A stretch of 19,482 bases of DNA from Candidatus Nealsoniibacteriota bacterium (GTDB taxonomy: Bacteria; Patescibacteriota; Minisyncoccia; Minisyncoccales; PWPS01), in assembly GCA_003554915.1 (NCBI GenBank), contig PWHM01000020.1:1-19482 (forward strand), read 5' to 3'. Position numbers and translations under genes: made by a program. The notes below the pieces were generated by a model. It searched no databases. It saw only the letters and a program-made list of their open reading frames with translations, and was not told where the DNA came from. Shown here one piece after another: positions 14,903-19,482 of the stretch (the first letter of the stretch is position 1; every line of letters starts with the position of its first letter).

Positions 14903-14911
14903 TGATAGAAT
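14903..14911 (+). promoter_or_regulatory. Extended -10 promoter of the AI-2E transporter gene
   Basis: TGATAGAAT is an extended -10 box. TTGAAG (14892-14897) is too close to be its -35. The predicted start, 14918, leaves a 12-base leader before ATG 14930. A TATAAA at 14912-14917 overlaps downstream. Confidence 0.5.
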
Positions 14912-14929
14912 TATAAAAAAAGAAAAGCT

Positions 14930-15952
14930 ATGAAAAAAAAGGACGTTTTGGACATTTCCTGGGGAACGATTTTGAAGATCGCTTTCGCCGGGATTACAAT
15001 TTACTTTCTTTACCAGATTTCCGAAATTTTGGTTCTTTTCGTTTTTGCTCTCATAATTTCAATTCTTCTGGCTCCGGGAGTTAACTTTTTGAAAAAACTC
15101 GGACTGCCTCGGTCTGTTTCCGTTTTGGGAATTTATCTTTTCGTTTTCAGTATAATCAGTCTTTTTACCTATTTATCGGTACCCGCCTTTTCAGCGGAAA
15201 TAAGGGATTTTTCTCGGTTTATTCCGGAGTATTTCGATAAGATCTCTCCGGTTCTGGAAGGCTTGGGAGTACAGGCCTTCGAGAGCGTAGAAGGCTTTTT
15301 GGATGCCCTGAAAGAATCCAGTGAAATGATTGCCGCCAACGCGCTGAACGCTTTAGCTATCATCTTCGGTGGAGTCTTCACTACGATTTTCGTGGTTACG
15401 ATGGCTATTTTTCTTTCTTTGGAAGAAAACAGTGTAGAGAGGGTTATAAAGTTAATATTTCCCGAAAAGGAAAAAAATCAAGCATTGGTGGTTTGGAGGA
15501 AGGCGAAAAGGCAAGTCACCAGCTGGTTTTTAGTCCGTATTTTGGCTTGTATATTCGTGGGAGTGACTACCTATATAGCCTTTTATCTTTTTAATGTAGA
15601 ATACGCTTTTCTTTTTTCTCTGATGGCCGGACTTCTCAATTTCATACCTTATGTCGGTCCGGTTTTGGGAGGAGGAATATTTTTTGTAGTTATATTGATG
15701 GACAGTGCCTGGAAAGCCTTGTTTGCAATTATAGCTTTTGGAATCATTCAGATGATAGAAAGCAGTGCTCTCACTCCGCTTTTATCAAAAAAATATATGG
15801 GAGTTTCTCCGGTGCTGGTTCTTTTCGCTCTGGTTGTCGGAGGTGTTCTTTGGGGATTTTTAGGTGCTTTGTTAGCCATTCCTTTACTCGGAATACTTTT
15901 TGAATTTTTCAAAGAGTTCATGGAGAGAAGAAAAAATAGAATAACCGGTTAA
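14930..15952 (+). CDS. AI-2E family membrane protein
   Basis: This 340-residue integral membrane protein begins with hydrophobic helices at about 15-35, 35-55 and 62-85 (I-T-I-Y-F-L-Y, V-L-F-V-F-A-L-I-I-S-I-L-L-A-P, V-S-V-L-G-I-Y-L-F-V-F). An extracytoplasmic stretch of about 60 residues follows, then more helices. The conserved C-terminal half includes L-L-N-F-I-P-Y-V-G-P-V-L-G-G and the final L-L-A-I-P-L-L-G-I-L-F-E-F-F-K-E. This is the AI-2E family (TqsA/PerM type), proposed to export autoinducer-2 or other small molecules; some members are antiporters, so the substrate is uncertain. It heads a row AI-2E-rsmI-metG with gaps of 1 base and an overlap, which indicates one transcript. Confidence 0.92.
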   Translation: MKKKDVLDISWGTILKIAFAGITIYFLYQISEILVLFVFALIISILLAPGVNFLKKLGLPRSVSVLGIYLFVFSIISLFTYLSVPAFSAEIRDFSRFIPEYFDKISPVLEGLGVQAFESVEGFLDALKESSEMIAANALNALAIIFGGVFTTIFVVTMAIFLSLEENSVERVIKLIFPEKEKNQALVVWRKAKRQVTSWFLVRILACIFVGVTTYIAFYLFNVEYAFLFSLMAGLLNFIPYVGPVLGGGIFFVVILMDSAWKALFAIIAFGIIQMIESSALTPLLSKKYMGVSPVLVLFALVVGGVLWGFLGALLAIPLLGILFEFFKEFMERRKNRITG

Positions 15953-15953
15953 T

Positions 15954-16619
15954 ATGCTTTACGTAGTAGCGACTCCGATAGGTAATCTGAGTGATGTTTC
16001 CGAAAGAGTTTTAAAAACACTCAAGGAAGCCGACTTCATTCTGTGTGAAGACACCAGGGTTACCGGAAAGCTTTGTCATAAATTTTCAATTGAAACGCCT
16101 CTCATCAGTTATCATCATCACAGCGGTGAAAAAAAGCAAGCCGAGATAATGAAAAAATTGAGGAAAGGAAAAGACTTAGCCCTGGTTACGGATGCCGGAA
16201 CTCCCGGAATTGCCGATCCGGCCGGTAAATTAATAAAGTTGATAAAGGATTCGGGAATGACTATTGAGATAAGTTCGATACCCGGACCCTCGGCGATTAC
16301 CGCCGCCGCCAGCGTATCCGGCTTTTATATGAACAAATTTACTTTTTTAGGCTTCCCTCCGAAAAAAAGGAAAAGAAAAAAGTTTTTTGAAGAGCTTCTC
16401 TCCTACGACCATCCGGTGATAATATACGAATCGCCCCATAGAATAATAAAGACTTTAAAAGAAATCGCCGATTTAAAAAACGGACAGGCGGTGGTTTGCA
16501 GAGAGCTCACTAAAATGCATGAAAAAAATTACAGGGGAAAGTTAAAAGAAATAATTGCGGATTTAGAAGGAGAAAAACACACCAAGGGAGAGTTCACGGT
16601 AATAATAAAAAATGAATAA
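15954..16619 (+). CDS. rsmI: 16S rRNA (cytidine-1402-2'-O)-methyltransferase RsmI
   Basis: This 221-residue protein starts M-L-Y-V-V-A-T-P-I-G-N-L, the RsmI/tetrapyrrole-methylase opening. It continues with C-E-D-T-R-V-T-G-K-L, A-L-V-T-D-A-G-T-P-G-I-A-D-P-A, the S-adenosylmethionine-binding S-I-P-G-P-S-A-I-T-A-A-A, F-L-G-F-P-P-K-K and Y-E-S-P-H-R-I. It adds a 2'-O-methyl group to C1402 in the decoding centre of 16S rRNA. The C-terminus stops soon after E-F-T-V-I-I, so the extra domain of E. coli RsmI is absent. It starts 1 base after the AI-2E stop and overlaps metG by 8 bases if metG begins at 16612. Confidence 0.95.
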   Translation: MLYVVATPIGNLSDVSERVLKTLKEADFILCEDTRVTGKLCHKFSIETPLISYHHHSGEKKQAEIMKKLRKGKDLALVTDAGTPGIADPAGKLIKLIKDSGMTIEISSIPGPSAITAAASVSGFYMNKFTFLGFPPKKRKRKKFFEELLSYDHPVIIYESPHRIIKTLKEIADLKNGQAVVCRELTKMHEKNYRGKLKEIIADLEGEKHTKGEFTVIIKNE

Positions 16620-18054
16620 GATGAGTGATAAATTTTATATAACTACCAGCATAGCTTACACCAACGCTCCTCCTCATATCGGTTTCGCTTTGGAATTGGT
16701 CCAAGCCGATCTTCTGGCTCGCCACAAAAGAAAAAAAGGAAAAGAGACCCGGTTTTTAACCGGAACCGATGAGCACGGTCAAAAAATAGCTAAAAAGGCT
16801 AAAGAGAAAGGAATGAAGCCGAAGGATTTCGTAGACAAGACGGTTGCCGACTTTCACAGTCTCGTTGACGGTTTAAATATCTCCAATGACGACTTTATCA
16901 GAACCACCGACCGGGAAAAGCACTGGCCCTCCGTTAAGAAGGTATGGAAAAAGCTTGATAAAAACAATGATTTATATAAGAAGAAATATACCGGCTATTA
17001 TTGCGTCGGATGTGAAGCGTTTCTCACCGAGAGAGATTTGGAAGACGGGGTTTGTCCCAACCACGACAAAGCTCCGGAAAAAGTCGAGGAAGAAAATTAT
17101 TTTTTCAAGCTTTCCGATTATGAAGAGGAAATTCAAAAGATGATTTCCGAAGACGAGGTCAGGATAATTCCCGATTCCAGAAAAAACGAAGTTCTTTCCT
17201 TTTTGTCCGAAGGTGTAAGGGATATCAGCGTGTCCAGATCCGCGGACAAGCTCGAGTGGGGGATTCCCGTTCCCGGTGACGAAAGTCAAAAGATGTACGT
17301 TTGGGTTGACGCTTTGAGTAATTATATCTCGGCCCTGAATTATGCCGAAGAGGGAGAAAAGTTCAAGAAATTCTGGCCGGCCGACGTTCATTGCATAGGA
17401 AAAGACATTACCAGGTTTCATTGTGTTATTTGGTTGGGAATCTTGCTTGCAATCGGCTTGGAGCTTCCCCGGAACATATTCGTCCACGGCTTTATCACTT
17501 CCGGAGGGAAAAAGATGTCCAAATCAATCGGAAACGTAGTCGATCCGTTCGAACTTTTGGAAAAATACGGAACCGATCCGGTCAGATATTATCTTTTGTC
17601 CGGAATTCCTCCCGCCGGAGACGGAGATTTCACTATTGAAAAATTCGAAAACAAGTATAATTCCGACTTGGCCGACGGACTGGGGAACCTTCTTTCGAGA
17701 TCCGTGGGACTCGCAACCAAAAAAGGGGTTGAATTTGAAAAAGGAAGAAAGCCCGGTAGTAAAATCAGAAAAAGAGTCAAGAAAACCGAAAAGGAGGTTG
17801 ATGAGCTCGTTGAGAATTTCGAATTCAAAAAAGCTTTGGAAGAAATTTGGGACCTTATTCACTTTACCGACGGATACATTGAAAAAAAGCGGCCCTGGGA
17901 AGAATCTTGGGACCAGGAAAAGGTCATATTCGAAACGCTTTACATCTGCTACAGCTTGCATGAACTTCTCCTTCCCTTTTTGCCGGGAACGGCGAAAAAG
18001 GTCAAAAAGCAGATAGAAAGCGGAAAAAGTAAAATTCTTTTTGAAAAGCTGTAA
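16612..18054 (+). CDS. metG: Methionyl-tRNA synthetase
   Basis: This 480-residue class I synthetase charges initiator and elongator tRNA-Met. It has Y-T-N-A-P-P-H-I-G-F (HIGH-type motif at 22-25, with F in the last place), F-L-T-G-T-D-E-H-G-Q-K-I, and a zinc knuckle C131-x-x-C134 with C148-x-x-H151, in which the last ligand is His rather than Cys. Further along are Y-V-W-V-D-A-L-S-N-Y and K-M-S-K-S (301-305), then the helical anticodon domain. There is no C-terminal tRNA-binding (EMAP-like) extension. The start may be ATG 16612, overlapping rsmI, or ATG 16621 just after the rsmI stop. No terminator is evident in the 97 bases before pheA. Confidence 0.96.
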   Translation: MNKMSDKFYITTSIAYTNAPPHIGFALELVQADLLARHKRKKGKETRFLTGTDEHGQKIAKKAKEKGMKPKDFVDKTVADFHSLVDGLNISNDDFIRTTDREKHWPSVKKVWKKLDKNNDLYKKKYTGYYCVGCEAFLTERDLEDGVCPNHDKAPEKVEEENYFFKLSDYEEEIQKMISEDEVRIIPDSRKNEVLSFLSEGVRDISVSRSADKLEWGIPVPGDESQKMYVWVDALSNYISALNYAEEGEKFKKFWPADVHCIGKDITRFHCVIWLGILLAIGLELPRNIFVHGFITSGGKKMSKSIGNVVDPFELLEKYGTDPVRYYLLSGIPPAGDGDFTIEKFENKYNSDLADGLGNLLSRSVGLATKKGVEFEKGRKPGSKIRKRVKKTEKEVDELVENFEFKKALEEIWDLIHFTDGYIEKKRPWEESWDQEKVIFETLYICYSLHELLLPFLPGTAKKVKKQIESGKSKILFEKL

Positions 18055-18096
18055 GGTTCGATTTCTTTGGAATGTTTTTTGTAAGCGGAAGACAAT

Positions 18097-18125
18097 TTGT
18101 AGTTTTCGGAACTTTAAATTATAAT
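18097..18125 (+). promoter_or_regulatory. Promoter of pheA
   Basis: TTGTAG (18097-18102) and a perfect TATAAT (18120-18125) are separated by 17 bases. The predicted start, 18132, leaves a 20-base A+T-rich leader without a Shine-Dalgarno before ATG 18152. Confidence 0.6.
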
Positions 18126-18151
18126 TAAGAAAATAAATACAATAAAAACAT

Positions 18152-18982
18152 ATGGAGGATGTTAAAAAGGTAGTTTTTAAAGGTGAAAGTGGGGCCTATG
18201 GAGAAGAGGCCGCCCACATTTTTTTTGATGAAGAAATAAAAGCGATTTCATGTGATTTTCATGAAGACATATTCGAAATGGTGGAAAACGAAAGCGCTGA
18301 TTTCGGAGTCGTTCCCGTCGAAAATACTTTACGCGGAAGCGAGGGAGAGATTTTCAACCTGCTTACCAAATCTCCTCTTTTCGTATACGGAGAAACGGAA
18401 ATAAGGGTTGATTATTGTCTTATAGGACCCTGGGGGTCAAAAATGAAGGATATAGAGAGAATTTTCGTTCAGCCGGAAGCTTTGAGACAGGTGAGAGATT
18501 TTATAAAAGAAAAGGATCTGATTGTCATTCCCGCCTACCACCCTATGGAAAGACTGAAAGTGGTAATTGATAACGGAAATAAAAAAACGGGAGCGATTTT
18601 CAATGAAAGAGCGGCCGAAAACTTCGATATGAGTATTTTAGAGCGAGAGGTCGAGGTGGAAAGAGAAGATTTCACCAGGTATTTTCTACTATCCAGGAGA
18701 GAAAACAAGGAAGAAAATAAGCTTTCCAAGAGAACTTCAATCGTTTTTCAAACCGGTCACAAACCCGGAGCTTTGCTCGAAATATTGGATGAGTTCAGCA
18801 AGCGAGACATCAATATGACCAGAATAGAGTCTCAGCCTATAGCCGGCCACCCCTGGGTTTACAGATTCTTCTTGGACTTTGAAGGAGGCAAGCAGGAAGG
18901 ACGGGTTAAAAGAGCCTTTAAGGACGTCAAAGAGAAAGCTTTGTTTTTCAAGTTTTTGGGAACTTATCCGGTTAAAAAGTAA
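18152..18982 (+). CDS. pheA: Prephenate dehydratase with ACT regulatory domain
   Basis: This 276-residue enzyme turns prephenate into phenylpyruvate, the committed step to phenylalanine. The catalytic domain runs from about 5 to 185: G-E-S-G-A-Y-G-E-E-A-A, F-G-V-V-P-V-E-N-T-L-R-G-S (52-63), V-Q-P-E-A-L-R-Q, and D-F-T-R-Y-F-L-L (Thr175-Arg176-Tyr177, the essential T-R-F motif with F changed to Y). The ACT domain (about 195-275) has G-A-L-L (206-209) and E-S-Q-P (226-229), where most enzymes have E-S-R-P, part of the Phe-binding site. There is no chorismate mutase or aminotransferase domain, so it is the monofunctional form. It has its own promoter and is followed at once by a Phe-codon leader and attenuator (19018-19146). 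No other aromatic-pathway gene is in the window. Confidence 0.94.
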   Translation: MEDVKKVVFKGESGAYGEEAAHIFFDEEIKAISCDFHEDIFEMVENESADFGVVPVENTLRGSEGEIFNLLTKSPLFVYGETEIRVDYCLIGPWGSKMKDIERIFVQPEALRQVRDFIKEKDLIVIPAYHPMERLKVVIDNGNKKTGAIFNERAAENFDMSILEREVEVEREDFTRYFLLSRRENKEENKLSKRTSIVFQTGHKPGALLEILDEFSKRDINMTRIESQPIAGHPWVYRFFLDFEGGKQEGRVKRAFKDVKEKALFFKFLGTYPVKK

Positions 18983-18983
18983 T

Positions 18984-19011
18984 TTGACTTTAAGCCTTTT
19001 ATTGTTATATT
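18984..19011 (+). promoter_or_regulatory. Near-consensus promoter of the Phe leader
   Basis: TTGACT (18984-18989) is followed after 16 bases by the extended -10 box TGTTATATT (19003-19011). It begins just after the pheA stop codon. The predicted transcription start, 19018, is the A of the leader ATG. This is the only promoter in the window with both a good -35 and an extended -10. Confidence 0.75.
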
Positions 19012-19017
19012 TGTAAT

Positions 19018-19095
19018 ATGAAAGATCTTCTGAAAATAAAAAACTGGCTTTTTGGATTTTTCTTTACCGAATACGATTCGGGAGGTTTTTTGTGA
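19018..19095 (+). CDS. Phe-rich leader peptide (attenuator)
   Basis: A 25-codon ORF starting at the predicted transcription start. It begins MKDLLKIKNWLFGFFFTEYD and ends S-G-G-F-L then TGA at 19093-19095. Phe occurs at positions 12, 14, 15, 16 and 24, next to Trp10 and Tyr19. The F-G-F-F-F run (19051-19065) lies just before the first of three alternative stems, where ribosome stalling would matter. This resembles the pheA and pheS leader peptides of enteric bacteria in design, not in sequence. The ORF is too short for homology to prove it is translated. Confidence 0.65.
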   Translation: MKDLLKIKNWLFGFFFTEYDSGGFL

Positions 19096-19146
19096 TTTAA
19101 AAAATAATTTATTTCAAGAACCTCCCGAGAGATCGGGATCTTTTTA
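19067..19146 (+). promoter_or_regulatory. Putative phenylalanine attenuator (three alternative stems)
   Basis: Stem 1:2 is CCGAAT (19067-19072) with ATTCGG (19076-19081). Stem 2:3 is a 13-bp pairing of 19078-19090 with 19116-19128, including CGGGAGGTT against AACCTCCCG. Stem 3:4 is TCCCGA (19123-19128) with TCGGGA (19133-19138) around a GAGA tetraloop, followed by TC and five T. Stem 2:3 cannot coexist with either of the others. A ribosome at the leader stop codon (19093) would cover arm 2 and let the terminator form. One held at the Phe codons would cover arm 1 and free arm 2 to pair with arm 3. This is the classical attenuation logic. The downstream gene is outside the window. Confidence 0.65.
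19123..19146 (+). terminator. Intrinsic terminator (terminator arm of the attenuator)
   Basis: TCCCGA and TCGGGA form a 6-bp stem with loop GAGA, followed by TCTTTTTAA. The stem is short but G+C-rich. It could also serve as the end of pheA transcription if the leader were not real. Confidence 0.75.
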
Positions 19147-19188
19147 ATTGTGCTCGATACCCTCTTTTGAGAGACCACATCTCAAGTC

Positions 19189-19283
19189 GTCCCCGCCTAC
19201 CGACAGGAAGAATCTCTTCGAAGAGTACTATAAACGAGATCCTTCCCTGCCTGCCGGCAGGCAGGGCTCCGCTCAGGATGACG
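19189..19283. repeat. Family B composite repeat carrying the 20-bp palindrome
   Basis: This is a degenerate left half (GTCCCCGCCTACCGACAGG), then AAGAATCTC, a spacer CTATAAACGAGATCCTTC, the 20-bp palindrome CCTGCCTGCCGGCAGGCAGG at 19246-19265, and the right end CTCCGCTCAGGATGACG. Relative to the copy at 3672-3747, the palindrome appears inserted in the right half. An ORF across it (19148-19369) is repeat translation and not a gene. Confidence 0.75.
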
Positions 19284-19297
19284 AAGAATGGAAGAAT

Positions 19298-19371
19298 GTC
19301 ATTCCCGGCTTGACCGGGAATCTCATAAAATTCAGCAATACAAAGAGATTCCCGCTTTCGCGGGAATGACG
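19298..19371. repeat. 74-bp composite palindromic repeat, family A, copy 1
   Basis: It begins GTCATTCCCGGCTTGACCGG, has the centre ATAAAATTCAGCAATACAAA and ends TTTCGCGGGAATGACG. Two hairpins (ATTCCCG...CGGGAAT) are inverted to each other, with outer arms GTCATTCCCG and CGGGAATGAC. Confidence 0.9.
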
Positions 19372-19408
19372 CGATAAAGTGTTGCGGGAATGACGAACCG
19401 CACTCCCC

Positions 19409-19482
19409 GTCATTCCCGGCTTGACCGGGAATCTCATAAAATTCAGCAATACAAAGAGATTCCCGCTTTCGCGGGAATGACG
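19409..19482. repeat. 74-bp composite palindromic repeat, family A, copy 2
   Basis: Identical in all 74 positions to 19298-19371, in the same orientation, 37 bases further on; it ends at the last base of the window. The 37-base gap contains a fragment TTGCGGGAATGACG, a relic of a third unit. Identity including the non-palindromic centre points to a recent duplication. Confidence 0.9.

Noticed and set aside
18055..18096. Terminator between metG and pheA
   Set aside because: No stable hairpin with a U-run is visible; some pheA transcription could be read-through from metG.
19148..19369. 73-codon ORF on the + strand containing S-L-P-A-G-R-Q-G
   Set aside because: It runs through family A and B repeats and the 20-bp palindrome; the peptide is the translation of repeats and has no start signal.

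Overview
The window looks like a piece of a Candidate Phyla Radiation (Patescibacteria, Parcubacteria-like) chromosome. The evidence is indirect: tightly packed housekeeping genes on short intergenic spacers, very Lys/Glu-rich proteins, an eukaryote/archaeal-type single-chain glycyl-tRNA synthetase, a type-2-like isoleucyl-tRNA synthetase, few Shine-Dalgarno sequences, and intergenic regions filled with short palindromic repeats of the GTCATTCCCG...CGGGAATGAC type. UGA appears only as a stop codon. No ribosomal RNA or tRNA gene is visible, so the assignment is an inference.

Layout. 1-1139 (+) is the 3' part of a gene fusing an L,D-transpeptidase to a D,D-carboxypeptidase. It overlaps a Nudix hydrolase (1136-1564, +). 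Converging on it is a minus-strand translation block, read right to left: smpB, tmRNA (ssrA), infC, rpmI, rplT (3431 down to 1557). The tmRNA 5' end lies inside the last codons of smpB, and infC appears to use a rare AUU start. A repeat-rich spacer (3447-3865) separates this block from argS and a histidine phosphatase (3882-6143, +), which end in an intrinsic terminator. A second repeat-rich spacer (6218-6780) follows. Next come ileS, recO, a membrane-anchored surface protein and glyS (6823-13515, +), closed by a strong terminator. After that are an M16 peptidase, an AI-2E family membrane protein, rsmI and metG (13605-18054), then pheA (prephenate dehydratase, 18152-18982).

Directly after pheA is the most striking element. 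It has a near-consensus promoter, a 25-codon leader ORF that starts at the predicted transcription start and carries a run of Phe codons (FGFFF), and three mutually exclusive stems ending in an intrinsic terminator. This is the layout of a translation-coupled phenylalanine attenuator. The controlled gene is not in the window; the last 335 bases are repeats, including two identical 74-bp composite palindromes.

Recurring theme. Several genes (smpB, argS, ileS, the M16 peptidase, AI-2E, the leader ORF) are preceded by an extended -10 box (TGnTAnnnT) at a distance that predicts leaderless or very short-leader mRNAs. Most genes here code for translation and its quality control (trans-translation, IF3, L20, L35, four aminoacyl-tRNA synthetases, 16S rRNA methylation). 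The rest concern cell-wall remodelling, DNA repair and phenylalanine synthesis.
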